A stretch of DNA of 64,000 nucleotides from Erpobdella octoculata (taxonomy: Eukaryota > Annelida > Clitellata > Hirudinida > Erpobdellidae), in NCBI GenBank assembly GCA_963978895.1, contig OZ022244.1, positions 21,160,717 through 21,224,716 on the forward strand, given 5' to 3'. The notes below the pieces were generated by a model. The model ran no database searches, was not told the origin of the DNA, and was given only the letters and a program-made list of their open reading frames with translations. Numbering within the stretch: position 1 is the first letter of the stretch; the number at the start of each line of letters is the position of its first letter. A program made the position numbers and the translations under genes. Positions 10,346-23,229 of this stretch are shown in pieces.

Positions 10346-11290
10346 TATTCGTTTTCTTAGAAAATCATTTGGCACAATCTTTGTTTTGCGGATTGATTTT
10401 ATCTTTCGAAGGTGTGTTTTACAAGAGCTGTGTTACAAGTCATGCCATCAAAGTTAGGCAATTTTCTTCGAAGCTGGGCCTGGATGAGTTTTGTATTTGA
10501 GATTACATTGTATCAATTGCTATCGTATGTCAGAAATCCGAATGCACTGAAACATTACTTATAATTTTGATCTGTTGAACATTGATACCAAATAGAAAAA
10601 CTTAAATTAAACTTTACTTTTGTTAGAAAATTTTCCAAATTTAATAGATTGCATTGCCCTAAAAAGCGAGTATATATTCTAAGCTTGAGATTTATAGACG
10701 ACAGAAAGTTTTTGATTTGCACTTCCAAGATTCGTCCAGAAGTGAGCACTCAAACAAGACCGACGGTGAAGCTAATGTATGGAAATTAACATGTGGACTA
10801 TAAAACTTCTATTTCCAAAAATCCTTTATAATTTTTTTGTGCGTTTTTGATGAATTAATATTTTAGATGAATTTATCTTTTGATGAAAAACATTTCTAGG
10901 AATTACTTTTTTTGATGAAATAATTTTTACGAATTAATTTTTTTCTTGATGAAATTATTTTAATGAACTAATTTTTCATGAATTCACCTAGAGTCATTGT
11001 AAGTATAATTCATTACATATATACAATTACTGTAATTCTAAACTACACTTAACGATATAGGCGGCAAAAACGTTAAAACAAAAAGATTGTCGCGGTAGAA
11101 AGGATTTTGTTTATGTAGAATAAGAATTGATATTTCGGACTGTGGGTGAACAAGTTAACTTTGAAAATTTTGTTTGGTTATCATACGTTTTTTATGACCT
11201 TTGATAGTATTAATGATTTCTTAGTGATTTTTCAAATAAGACAAAATGTTGTAAAAAAATTATGTTACTTTATTTAATTTCTCCGAGTGA
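10346..11290. other. No recognisable feature
   Basis: AT-rich DNA. Runs of TTTTTGATGAA/GAATTAATTTTT around 10845-10990 are loosely repetitive. No coding signal is seen. Confidence 0.45.
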
Positions 11291-11294
11291 TTTT

Positions 11295-11560
11295 TATATA
11301 CTTTTATTCAACTTCTATTCTCTGTTTGTTTGTTTCTCTGTACCCAAATTTTTCAAATGAAATTTAACCAGCTTTTTGACTAGCTAAGAAACTGAAACTG
11401 AAACTTTCAGCATAGCTTTATATTTTATGTCAATATATGATTCAATTAAAAAAACCTGAGAAACTTAATTTGAATATCTTTCGAATTTCTAAATTTAGTG
11501 TATTTGAAATAAAAGTTTGTATTGAGAAACTCGTTTTTTCCTGTACTTGTTATTTTATAT
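11295..11560 (+). repeat. Dispersed repeat family Y, copy 2
   Basis: It carries CTCTGTACCCAAATTTTTCA, AACCAGCTTTTTGACTAGCT, AACTTTCAGCATAGCTTTAT and the end CTCGTTTTTTCCTGTACTTG. The first ~20 bases of the family are degraded. Confidence 0.78.
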
Positions 11561-12050
11561 CAGAAAATGATAATACGACAGATGTCCTTCATGACGTCAA
11601 CGCTTGACAGCAATAATTATTAAATAGTCTTGAAAGGCCATGGAGTCTTTTCAGTATCTAAAAATAATCACATCACAGTATTTAATGTCATATTTTCAAG
11701 TTTATTGCAATTTCTCTTTTGTCCATTAAAAATAAAACTTACACTTTTATTTTGAACTATTCTCATTTGTTGTGAAAATGCAATTTTTGATATTTCAAGT
11801 CAGAAAACAACAATTGTTAAACTAAGTTGATTTAACAACAAAAACAAAAATTAGTTCAATTTGCAGTTTCAAAGCACATTATCCAAATAAATTAACGTTT
11901 CTGAAACTTTCTCTTATGAATTCTACATAAAACAGTAAAAGAAGAAATTATCATATTGTAATTATTAAAAGTTGTTGTAATACAAAATGTTATTTACATT
12001 TTGAACAAATAATAATAATTTTTTAGTTTGCTTCATGATAACAATGGCAT
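11561..12050. other. No recognisable feature
   Basis: AT-rich spacer without supported features. Confidence 0.4.
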
Positions 12051-12051
12051 A

Positions 12052-12125
12052 CAGTGGCGTATCCAGATGGGAAACGCTTAGGAAGCGAGCTCCCTCTTAG
12101 AAAGTCTACCACATTTTCTAAAACA
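12052..12125 (+). mobile_element. hAT-type terminal repeat remnant
   Basis: CAGTGGCGTATCCAGATGGG matches the CAGTGGCG-type ends seen on complete elements at 32382 and 47342. The opposite end was not found, so this is a single-ended remnant. Confidence 0.5.
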
Positions 12126-12485
12126 ATGTTATATTTAGCTTGGATTTGTCTAATATAATATAAATGCAAAAATATGTAGAAAACAAAAATTGTCGTAGTA
12201 AGTTTGCGTATTGTTTAAGTGAAGTAAATTGCTTGCCTGTATCTTTTTTGACAATTGTTTGAGTCTAAAGATATGACTCCATTACATAAAATGCATTGCA
12301 AATAAATAACCAAATCAGCCATGACAGATGGAGCGTCACCGGAAATCACAAATCAAAGAAAAGAAATCAATTCAGTGATGTGCAACAATAAGTTTTGTTA
12401 ATCAATTAAATTAAAAAACATTTTTGATTCTAAAAACAAAATCATAAAAACAATTTTTAAAAACCAAAGGAATTATTATTATTAC

Positions 12486-12693
<208 letters not shown>

Positions 12694-12699
12694 TTAAAT

Positions 12700-13040
12700 G
12701 AGGTCTGATCAAAGATTTGTCAAACGTCACTTTTGAACAATCAGGTAAATGCCTGGAGTTTTTTTCCAACCAAGCCGAGCAAAGAGCCGTCCTCCATGAT
12801 TTTGAAAAATATATGGTCTCCGAAAATTGTCGAGATATTTCAAATGACTTGCTAGTACTACTACCTAATATTGTACTACATTATTACTACCAAATCTGGC
12901 GTCGATAACTTAGACATTTTTTGTCAATATAACAAATTGCTATAGTTTTTTAATCATGTAATGTTGGGATCCAATGGACCTCAGGTGTGTAAAATGAGTT
13001 GGTCATTAAAGATGTGTGTCATAGAGTTAAATATGCAATT
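12700..13040. other. No recognisable feature
   Basis: A 63-codon plus frame at 12717-12908 is open but matches no family known to me. It is probably chance or transposon debris. Confidence 0.35.
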
Positions 13041-13043
13041 TAT

Positions 13044-13182
13044 TCGTTTTAAGTGTTACCGATGAATCCATTTTAATTGTTACCAATGTATTCATTTTAA
13101 TTGTTACCGATGTATCCATTTTAAGTGTTACCAATGTATTCATTTTAAGTGTTACCGATGTATCCATTGTAATTGTTACCGG
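13044..13182. repeat. 26-bp minisatellite, about five units
   Basis: The unit GTTACCGATGTATCCATTTT plus AATTGT/AAGTGT alternates between two variants (CCGATGTATCC and CCAATGTATTC). The alternation suggests that a two-unit block was duplicated. Confidence 0.9.
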
Positions 13183-13820
13183 ACGGAATGTAGACAAAGA
13201 ATAATTGTGTAATTAATCCCAATTAATGAATGTATTACTTTGGTTATTGCAGATTTTTAAGTTTCATTATTAAGGTTTTTACGCGAAAAATAAAACTGAA
13301 ACCACAAATGTATGATGTACGTTTTCAAATAAGTAAGCAAATATAAATAAAATTAATAATTATTTTTTAAATGAAATAAATTGAATCAAAAACAAAAAAT
13401 ACTCGTTAAAAATTATATTTTTTATTTTAAAAAACATTTTATACAATGTTAAAAAAACTACTTAAAAAATTCAATTATTTAGAAATCAATTTTAAAAAAA
13501 ATTAATTGAAAAAGTTCATTCAAAATTTTCAATTTCTAAAATTTGCAAGAATCTTTGAATTAATAATAAGTTGATTAACAATGTTGATGTCTTCACAAAC
13601 AATAGACGTACAACAACTATTATGTTATTAGATTCTCAATTTAATATTTTTTTCGTACTCTGAGATTTCAATTTAATTTCTAATTTTGCTTTATCATTGA
13701 ATTTTTAATAAAACAACAATTTTAAGACAGCAGTAAACTTTGCAAGTATAAGTTCAATATTGTTCAGAAAAATTTGTCAGAATTGGTCCACTAATGACAA
13801 TAACATTTTGTAGTTTTAGC
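13183..13820. other. No recognisable feature
   Basis: Very AT-rich DNA. No gene is seen. Confidence 0.4.
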
Positions 13821-13934
13821 CAATCTACTTTTATAATTTCACAGCCTCACACACACTCTATCACTGAAAAGCACACTCACTCTGGAACGTGTGTGTGTGT
13901 GTGTATAAAAGTTGTCCATGTGTCAAATTTTCAG

Positions 13935-14095
13935 GCCCCGACTCAGCTCATCCTGACATATTACCGCTTTCAATTTTGTGACCCGACCTGATCCACTTCG
14001 GCCTGACCCTACCCGACCTATTTTGACCCGACCCGACCTGATCCACTTCGGCCTGACAAGACCGGACCCAACCCGGCTCAGTCCGGCCTTACCTA
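13935..14095 (+). repeat. CCCGACC-rich degenerate repeat, part 1
   Basis: The strand is locally C-rich and built from CCCGACCTGA-type words. It includes two copies of GACCTGATCCACTTCGGCCT. The same word family resumes at 14904-15025, so one tract was probably split by the insertion of repeat X and flanking DNA. Confidence 0.65.
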
Positions 14096-14493
14096 ATTTT
14101 TTTCAAACAGCCAGACATTTGAAACAAATTACTAAATGCTTAACTTTTTCTTAAAAAATAGGTTATGACCAATGGGAAGAGATTAAAAATTTAGTTAATA
14201 TGCCTTGACGATAATCGCCATACACGATATTGTAAGAATATTATTTTATACTTTTAGAACGGAAAAAAAATTGTTTTTTAAAAAATGTATTTTTTATTAT
14301 GTAAAGATTATTCTATCTGTAGAGTTAGGTCATCAAGTTAAAATTAAGTGAACCATAAAAAACTTCTGTAATTCAGCGCCGGGCGGCCGGGGCGCAACCA
14401 GCAAAAAATGCTGGGGGAGGACTCAAGTGTGAAAAAGGAGAAAAAGCTCGCAACAGGAGAAAATTTTTTTGACAATCTTTAGTCTGCAGTTTT

Positions 14494-14805
14494 TTACACA
14501 CTTTTACTTAACTTGACTTCTTTGTCTGTCGATCTGTAATCAAAATTTGCAATCGATTTTAAACTAACTTCCCGATGAGCTAGAGACTTAAAAATTTTAA
14601 CATACCTACAAACTTATTAACAATGCATTCTGTTAAATTTTTGGATCGATTGGACAAAATTTAATAAAATAATTCTTTGTGATATTTTTGTCGAACTATT
14701 TATTGTCTATGCTAATATGCTCGTTGTTTATGTAACAGATTGTGGCCTACATAATCGATTATATAAAAATGTGTTTTTAAAAACTTTGTTTTTGCTTCAC
14801 TTGTT
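14494..14805 (+). repeat. Dispersed repeat family X, copy 2
   Basis: A full-length match to 2056-2371: TTTACACACTTTTACTTAAC start, CCCGATGAGCTAGAGACTTA, GCTCGTTGTTTATGTAACAG, and the end TTTTTGCTTCACTTGTT. Confidence 0.85.
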
Positions 14806-14903
14806 AAAAATTTTTATTTTGTTTCACTTTTTATGTTTACAAACAATTTCATATTTCTTAAAAAATTTAATTAAAGCATGTTCTTCATTTTTTATTGTTT
14901 ATT

Positions 14904-15025
14904 ATAGCTCGACCTGACTTAACCCAACCCGACTCGGCCCGACCTGACCTGAACTTGCTTGACCCGACCCACTCACTAGTCAAAATTCCACAACCCGACC
15001 CGACCCGGTCTATTCCAGCCGTGGA
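14904..15025 (+). repeat. CCCGACC-rich degenerate repeat, part 2
   Basis: A continuation of the 13935-14095 tract, with CCCGACCCGACCCGG words. Confidence 0.6.
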
Positions 15026-15029
15026 CAAC

Positions 15030-15150
15030 TCTGCTGTGTATATGCGTGTGCATGTGTGCTTACCTGTTGAATATTGGATATATTCAAAAAGACAACTTGG
15101 GTGTTGTTTGATTATTCTATAATCATGAGGCTTAAATATTTAAAAACACA
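15030..15150 (+). repeat. TG-bearing dispersed repeat, copy 2
   Basis: It matches 4015-4200 in the order TG-rich, CTTACCTGTTGAATATTGGA, GGGTGTTGTTTGATTATTCT. Confidence 0.6.
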
Positions 15151-15232
15151 AATGTTGTACCGATGAAGCACTAGGGATGCATATAATTAAATTATTGCCA
15201 TTATTAATTTATAAAACTTTTCACAGCAGCAA

Positions 15233-15567
15233 GAAATATTACGAAAAAAGATATTTTTTTTTAAAGACACGCTTTTATTTATGTGTGGAAAGTGCACTAA
15301 AAAGTATCAAATAATTTTTTTTCCTTTCCATCTATATGTCATCAAATAATCTTTGAAAAGCGTAGGACGCTCATTCTAATCCATTTCCATCATAATCCAT
15401 GAATTTGATGAGCGTCCCACGCTTTTATTTTTAGTCGAAGATTATTTGATGACATATAGAAGGAAATGAAAAAAACTTATTTTATACTTTTTAGTGCACT
15501 TTCCACACATAAATAAAAGCGTGTTTTTTGAAAAAAGTATCTTTTTCTGTGATATTATTTTATAATT
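15233..15567. mobile_element. Foldback/MITE-like hairpin element, about 335 bp
   Basis: Long imperfect inverted arms run from 15233 (AATATTACGAAAAAAGATA) and 15566 inward. They include ACACGCTTTTATTTATGTGT, GGAAAGTGCACTAAAAAGTA and ATGTCATCAAATAATCTT, and meet at AAAGCGTAGGACGCTCAT and ATGAGCGTCCCACGCTTTT. Only about 20 bases separate the arms. There is no coding capacity and no secure target duplication was found. Confidence 0.85.
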
Positions 15568-15864
15568 GTTGATCTTGTGAAAATTAAAAATGATTTTTCA
15601 ACCATGCTACACCCTTGAAGTCTTCGTTCTTCTTCAAATCTTCTTGCTTACTAAATTTGTTTGGGTCCGTCTAATTATAAAGATAAGCCACACGTCTATC
15701 ATGCAGCTTTCATGGCTATTAATGTGGGTTGACTCCGCCTATGTCACCTGCGCCAATTGAGCGTTTTTCAGTGTGTGTGTGTGGTGTATGTGCGTTTGTA
15801 TGTGCGTTTATATGTGCATAAATATAGTTATATAAGTATGTATAAGTATAAGGTGCATGCTACG

Positions 15865-17006
15865 TAGACCTCCTAGCCGCCGCCGGCCGCCGCCGCCGCC
15901 GAACTTTTTACAGCCGCCGTAAATCAGCCGAAAAAAAATTACGGTTAGCCGGCGGCCAGCCGAAAACGGTACACCGAAAATCCGCTATAAGATTTCCGAA
16001 CGCCAGCTTAACCTAGACCTTTTTTGTATTAGTTACGTTTGACTCATTATAAAACTAATTTTCAATGTAAAAGTGCAAAATCAACTATTATGTATACATT
16101 GGTGTGTAATGTTTAATTTCCTAAATTTCTTTCTGAAATCAATTACGTTGTCTAATTTTCTTTATATTATCTTTGCTTTACTTATTATCGCTACTGACAG
16201 ACGCTTTAAAATAGGAATAAATTTAAGTATCACAATAACTCCGCCTCGCTAATTGCGAGCCAGTCCCAAGCCTGGAGAAAGGGGGAGGGAAAAGTAAAAA
16301 GGATCAAATTCTGATCCACGACAGGAAGTACTTAAGTGCTTCCTACATGCAGCCATTAGAGTCTTAAAACACCTGGTCTAAGGGACTATAAACTATTATA
16401 AAAAAGAATAAGTATCACAATTCTTTTCTCATGTTAATAGTTAATAATTAGATATTATAGATAATTTAGTTTGTAATTCGATATATTATAGATAAGTAAT
16501 ATTTTTTGTTAACTTCGACCGACGTCGACCGGTGTTCTGTTAGGATTAGCGAGAGATTAGCATTAGAGAAGATTAGTAAAGATGAGCAAACGAAAGGTTC
16601 GTTCTTTTGTATTTTACAATTATATTGTGTGCCTACATCATTATTTTTTATAATACAAAATTACTACCTTACATGTTATTTCATTTTGTCACAAATAAGT
16701 TAATAAATTATAATTACATTTACTATCCATTCACTATTGTAAGGATTATAATAATAAATTATAAATGTATAAAACAATGAAACGAAGCATTAAGAGTTTA
16801 AAAAAATAAATTATTTAGTATTTAATTTTATAATAAATTTTAGCCATATTTAAAATAATTATCAGCCACAAGTTTGAATCATGAGCCGGATAATTTAAAA
16901 TTCAAGCCGAATAATAATTTTACGCGTAAATTCGGCTAATCCGGATATCAGCCGAAATATTTGTTCAGCCAGCCACAAACATAAAAAAATTCGGCTAGGA
17001 GGTCTA
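15865..17006. mobile_element. Non-autonomous hAT-type element with GCC-rich ends
   Basis: The ends are exact inverted repeats TAGACCTCCTAGCCG and CGGCTAGGAGGTCTA, flanked by the 8-bp target duplication ATGCTACG (15857-15864 and 17007-17014). Subterminal CAGCCGAAA/TCGGCTGAT words cluster at both ends, as transposase binding sites would. There is no intact transposase. A 16260-16330 segment (CCAGTCCCAAGCCTGGAGAA) resembles a LINE 3' region. Confidence 0.92.
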
Positions 17007-17014
17007 ATGCTACG

Positions 17015-19360
17015 TTAGCACTGATAGAGAGAACGCCGCTTTGTAGGCTTGAATCCACCTTGCTTATTGATTTCATTGGCGTTTTTTAGTTAATTATAGT
17101 TTAAATAAATATTTTTATGATATAAAAATATTAAAATATTGCATTGTCATAAGAAATACATGTGTTTTGAAATTTTTTAGTCAATTGGACGTGTAGAAGT
17201 GGTCGAAAATCGATTTAAAAAACCTGAAAATACAACATACAGTGTGAGGTAAATAAAAGCGTGTAAAGAATAAATAAGCTTTCTTTACTAAAGTGATAAT
17301 TTTCTATTAAAACGTGTTTGTTTAATGTTATTATTTTATTAACAATACGTGTAATTAAATAAATAAATAAATTTAAAAAAAAAACAAAAAAGCAGGTTTT
17401 TAACTGAGTTAATGTTTACTTATGTTTGGCTTAAAAACATAATTAAGTTAAATAAATTGGGTAACGTTTTGAAACACTGATTATATCTTTGAAATATTTG
17501 AAATTTTACAAATATAAAAACTAGAAATAAATACAGTTTTATTTTAAATATTTTCATTCAATACTTTGTTTTGTTAGACTTCTCATGGTGTAATAAGGCT
17601 ATCACTATTATCACCATCTTCTCTAAGCAGATAATAAGATCACAGATCCGTTAACACAATTTCACAACTCAATTTGCAAAGCACATCTCAAGATTGAAAA
17701 CTAAATTAAATCAGTCATTCAGTCAGTCAATAGTTTCATTGATTTGTTAGCTCTTCAATTTTTATGTGAAATGGAAAAGCTGTCTGATGTTTTTGCATTG
17801 TTTATTTTTTTAGTTTTTTTATCTCTTCAAGTAGGTAAATTGTTACAAAATTTAAATATTATTTTTATAAAATAACAAACTGAATTTTCATTTGTTTGAA
17901 AGATATGAATTCAGAAACATCATTATATCTTTGTAATAAAAGCTAAACTTGTAAAAAGAAGAAACACGTATTTCTGTACTTTAGTATAGCGACCGATTCA
18001 AAATTTACACATTTATAATTGAATCACAACACATGGTGGTAGTATACGACTGTCTGTTGCCCTCTTGGTCCTGCAGCCTGCATACTTCATGTGCTAAGGT
18101 CAGATTACCTCATGACATTAGTGAACTTTCAGAATAAGTTCGATACTAAACTCCGATGTTTTATTATATTTCATTACCAATAAAATGTATTTATTACTAC
18201 TGTAGACAAATGTAGTCGAAACTGACTAAAAAATAACAACCAGAAATAATTCTATAAATAATTCACACGGAGATGGATATTAATTTTTAACGCAAAATAC
18301 CTTACTAAGACATTTAAAAAAACTGTAAATTTTAAAATTTAAACTATAAAATTATATAAACAAACATAGGATTTAAAAATAAATATAAAAACATGTACAT
18401 TTTACAAGAAATCTTATAAATGTTTAGTGTGGGTTAAACAAACAAAAACATTTACACAGATGCGATTTCTCAAATTTGAATAAGCACATTCATCATTTTT
18501 TTCAGCAACCTATTCAACACTTTTTCAACAACGTATTCAATATTACAACAAGAATTATTTAGTATTTTTTCAACCACTTACTCAACACTTGTTCAAAAAT
18601 TACTCAACACTTTTTGTACAATTATACAGCATCTCCTCTACAAATTATACGTCTGCACCGGAAGAGGAAGCCGGATGTTTAATTTTCAGAGAAAGTAAAT
18701 CTCAAAAAGCAACAGAAACTCCAACACAACTCGCAAATCGATAAGCAGTTTGTTAGTAAATCAATGACGACTTTTAGATGACCTTAAACCATGCACAAAT
18801 GTTTTGAAAATACAAAGATTTAGTTTGGAAGTGCAAGTTCGCTATGGTTGATACAAACTCTCAACAAGTGAACCATTAAAAAGTTCGTTTTTAACAAATT
18901 CTCTATAATTTCTTGCATATCACTTTTTTAAGATGATAAGTGTATAAAATAGAAAAAAAACATGGGCCACAATATTCTAAAAACATGAAATGCAAGGAAT
19001 GAAAATACAAAAAAACTTTCGAATCAATATGGAAAAACCAAAGTTTTTATTATCAATTTTTCCATTAAAAAAATTTATAAATTGTTTTTTTTTAATAAAT
19101 TTGAAACTGATAGTTCTTATCTCTACAGAAAATTTTTAATTTCAAATAAAATACATTTGATTCAATTTTATTCTATATTTGATTCAAATTTCCTCCAATA
19201 ATTCTGAGAGTTTAAAAGAATGCAAATTCCGTGACGACAATAAACTTATCGAATTTCAGGTCGATTAGATAACTGGAAGTTAATTTGTTCAAGCGTCAAA
19301 AGGTCCCAAAGTATGGCTCAAGCAAGCAAACACGGCGAAGTTGATATATAGAGAGGATTT
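17015..19360. other. No recognisable feature
   Basis: A 2.3-kb AT-rich stretch. Loosely repeated ACTCAACACTTTTTCAA words occur at 18500-18620. No gene, RNA or element end is supported. Confidence 0.45.
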
Positions 19361-19379
19361 AAGAAATTGTATTTTTATA

Positions 19380-19500
19380 CGCACCCGTTTCCTTCCACGT
19401 TTATTTTCCCGGCCCCGCTCGCTCTACCGCTTCCTCTCCCTCACCCGCTCGTTTTTCCGTTCTTGCTTGCTCTCACTTTCCCGTTCACGTATTTACAATC
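19380..19500 (-). mobile_element. Degenerate Helitron minisatellite fragment
   Basis: The CCCGCTCG/CTTTCCCG words are those of the Helitron internal minisatellite. No ends are seen. Confidence 0.5.
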
Positions 19501-19684
19501 CATGAATAAACACCGAAAGAATCAGATAATTATTCATGTTTACACTTTTCTTGCGCTGTCATTGGCTGAAAACATTGACGAGAATGTGTCGTATAATATA
19601 TCGCATGGAAATGGACATTAAATTTTTAGAATTGTGTATCTCGCAATATAACTTTTTTTTCAACTTTACTTGTAGCATTTTTGT

Positions 19685-19955
19685 TTTTTTACAAACTTGT
19701 ATTTAGGTTACAATCTCTGTTTGTGGGTGTGTGTGTGTGGCTTTCTCTGTACGCAAATCATGCAAGTAAAATTTAACCAGGTTTTTGACTAGCTAAGAAG
19801 CTGAAACTTTCAGCATAGATTTATATTGGATGACAATACATTATTTATTTTAAAAAACCAAAGAAACTTAATTTGAATATCATTCGTATTTCTAAATCGA
19901 ATGTATTTGAAATAAATATTTGTGTTCAAAAACTCGTTTTTTCCTTTACTTGTTT
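19685..19955 (+). repeat. Dispersed repeat family Y, copy 3
   Basis: It has ACAAACTTGTATTTAGGTTA, CTCTGTACGCAAATCATGCA, AACTTTCAGCATAGATTTAT and the end CTCGTTTTTTCCTTTACTTG. Confidence 0.82.
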
Positions 19956-20505
19956 GTAACTCTACTTGTAACGTTACATGTTTGCTTTTTTGTACTCTAT
20001 TTATAACATTACATTTTTGTTTTTTTAATAGGTTTTTCATGATGACTTTCATGAAACAAAATTACATACTTTAACTTTGAAAATTATTTTAATTGAAAAT
20101 AGATAATAGATTAACATCAACTACGTGATACTAGTATATAATTATGTAAAATACTACATTTGTCTTAGCTTTAGTTTTTCTTGGCCAAAGCAAAAAATTG
20201 AAATTGTTTTCATGAGAAATTTGGTGGAATCCAACAGCGCTATTAATTTCACGAATAGCAGGAGAAATTCTGTTGAATGACTCACGTATGAATTGAATAA
20301 AAAAGAGCCAGGTTTTGAGTTGATACAAATTTAGAATTCAACGGACTCCATCAAGATCTAACTAAATTTTGTCAAAGTAATTGGATTTAGTTATGACTGT
20401 ATGTACTTGAAGCATTTTAAAATAAATTTTTTTTTATAATATTTCTATTCTAATTTTTTTATAAACGTATATTTTTAATTGAACAATGTTGAAATTAAAT
20501 CTATA

Positions 20506-20507
20506 TG

Positions 20508-20580
<73 letters not shown>
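20506..20580. repeat. (TA)n microsatellite
   Basis: About 35 TA units after GTATGTATA. Confidence 0.95.
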
Positions 20581-20584
<4 letters not shown>

Positions 20585-20656
20585 ACTGTCTGTGTGTGGG
20601 TATGTATTTTATGTACTGCAACGCCATTCATCCGATCATAATGAAATTTTTACACC
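20578..20656 (+). mobile_element. Helitron 5' fragment, cut by a hAT end
   Basis: AAAATGACTGTCTGTG then GCCATTCATCCGATCATAAT and GAAATTTTTACAC match the Helitron head. The match stops exactly where CACTGGCG begins at 20657. Confidence 0.6.
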
Positions 20657-20765
20657 ACTGGCGAATCCAGGGGGGCCAGTCCGGCCATGGCTTCCCTCAC
20701 ATTTTGTCAATAAAACTTTGGCTCCCCCCCTCGTTGGAACCAAACTTAAAACTCGAAAAGCCTTT
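20657..20765 (+). mobile_element. hAT terminal remnant
   Basis: CACTGGCGAATCCAGGGGGG followed by CCATGGCTTCCC resembles the end at 27279 (minus: CACTGGCGTATTTAAGGGCC, then GCCATGGCCCCC). The second end was not located. Confidence 0.5.
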
Positions 20766-21437
20766 GAAATAGCATGCCATTTTGAAACTGTTTCTAAAAA
20801 ATTCATGAGTAAATAAATGTTTAAAAAGCTAAATAATCATGCATTTTTCTCGCGTTCCATGCGTGCTATGGTAAAAGAATGGTTAAAATTCTAACCCGTT
20901 CTCTGTCGAATAGCTCAGACCTCACTGGCTAGAATAGTGCACTGGATCTTGTCGAGCAGTTTACTGTTGACGTCACAAATCTATCTTCAGCACTTGAATT
21001 CAAGCAACAAACTAGAACACGCGTAAATGTCTATGTTAATTAAAAAACATAGCAAGCGTTGCAGATAAAAATCTTTTGCATTCATTGTTGAGACCACTAA
21101 ATTGCCGAAATTCAAAATATTTCACTTAAAGGACACAGACCGCTTCGTTCTTGATTGTTTTTATCCTCTATTTACAAAAGATATTAACATTATTCACCCC
21201 TTTGTCTTCAAATATTTTTTCAAAAGTTGACTTGGTTGATAGATTTTCACTTCCCCCCCCCCCCATGAGAGCCATTAAAAAATCGCGGAGAGGAGGGGAC
21301 TGGTTTAAAAACCTGCATAATTCAAAATTGAACCCTCCTAATGCTAAACTTTTTTTCCAAAAGACCGGATGAGCGGGGGAGTAGAATATTCTTAGGTACT
21401 TCTCCAAAAATGTTTTTAAAAAAAATTATACACTTTT

Positions 21438-22212
21438 TACCAATGCTTTTATTAACTCGTCGTCTCTGTTTCTCTGTCTGTCTGTTTCTCTGTCTGTTTC
21501 AAATCTTGCAATCAATTTTTGAGTCACTTCCTGATGATAGATTTTTTTCAAATTTTGCATACATGCTCAAAATAGAAGACAATGCAATATTCAATTATTA
21601 GTTTTACAATAAGTCAATTAATTTAGTTAATTTTCTTGAGGGTTTTATCGAGGGGTTTCTTGAGGGTTTTCTTGAGGGTTTTCTTGAGGGTTTTCTTGAG
21701 GGTTTTCTTGACCACAAAACGCTAACCGACTGGCAGACTATTTTACCAAGTTAACACGAACCACTCTCACTGACCGCGATTTTCAAGCGTGTACGAAATT
21801 TTTATGAAAATAGTTGAGATATTTAAATTCGATGCTTTTTGATGATATTTTTATTATTATTACCAATGCTTTTATTAACTCGTCGTCTCTGTTTCTCTGT
21901 CTGTCTGTTTGTTTCTCTGTCTGTTTCAAATCTTGCAATCAATTTTTGAGTCACTTCCTGATGATATATTTTTTTCAAATTTTGCATACATGCTCAAAAT
22001 AGAAGACAATGCAATAATCAATTATTAGTTTTACAATAAGTCAATTAATTTAGTTAATTTTAATTAATTTCGATATTTCGATATAATTAAGATATTTCGA
22101 CTTTAATATAAAATAAAAGAGTAATATAAGAAAAAATTGATTGCAAAATTTGTGTTTTAATTACATCTAAGAGCATTGGTTTTAAAAATTCGTTTTTAAT
22201 TTACTTGTTTCA
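21438..22212 (+). repeat. Repeat family Z with an internal tandem duplication
   Basis: A ~198-bp block (TACCAATGCTTTTATTAACT, CTGTCTGTTTC, AATCTTGCAATCAATTTTTG, GAAGACAATGCAATA) occurs at 21438-21635 and again at 21861-22058. The unit ends near 22212 with ATTCGTTTTTAATTTACTTG, which resembles the ends of families X and Y. Between the two blocks lies a 12-bp minisatellite (CTTGAGGGTTTT, about six units, 21637-21712). Confidence 0.8.
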
Positions 22213-22379
22213 AATAGCTGATGACCGAGAAAAATAATTGTGAGTACTTTTCCGATTTTTTTTAAATTTCGTAGATATTCTTCCAAAAACATTTAAGATT
22301 TTATAAGGATTCCCCAGCCCCGCCATATGACGCCCCTACCCCATCAAAACAGAACCTTTACAGCTCTAAAAACTGTACT

Positions 22380-22649
<270 letters not shown>

Positions 22650-22918
22650 TAAACTAATGTACTTTTTGATTTTAGAGGTGGAGTGTTTACTATTTTGTTG
22701 GTGTGCTAATTCTTTGACAATTTCGGTTCTTTTTGTTTGTTTACTTTTCTCGTTTTTCTTTTCTTCATGATGATGGCTGACATAGCTGAAACGGTCAGTC
22801 GGTCTGACAATAAAAGTTTAACGGTAAAGTTTTTGACTAATTGTAGTCTCGAACAGCGAATTTTATACCGAAAGGTCGAGAATTTCGCTCGAAAAGTTGT
22901 TTCTGCCAATTGGCGAGT

Positions 22919-22919
<1 letters not shown>

Positions 22920-23014
<95 letters not shown>
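22920..23014. repeat. (TA)n microsatellite
   Basis: About 47 TA units. Confidence 0.97.
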
Positions 23015-23017
<3 letters not shown>

Positions 23018-23129
23018 ATATAAGTTATGAAAAATTTTATTTATTTTTTTTGTTAAAGCTACGTAGCTATGCGGAACACATAAAGAACCCCCGTGGTTTT
23101 CCCCTTTGACCGAACTCAATTTCTTTACA

Positions 23130-23225
23130 AAGACCTCCCTATATTGACTTTCAATGTTGTGTGAAAATTTCGTTACGATCGGATGAATGGTATAGCATTT
23201 CATAAAGGAGATATATATCTGAAAC
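23130..23225 (-). mobile_element. Helitron 5' end fragment
   Basis: The reverse complement gives CTTTATGAAATGCTATACCA, TTCATCCGATCGTAACGAAA and TTTTCACACAACATTGAAAG, the head of the Helitron family seen at 42704 and 54910. Confidence 0.7.
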
Positions 23226-23229
23226 TATA

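Noticed and set aside
21241..21407. Overlapping plus and minus frames around a poly-C run
   Set aside because: Overlapping shadow frames without motifs.
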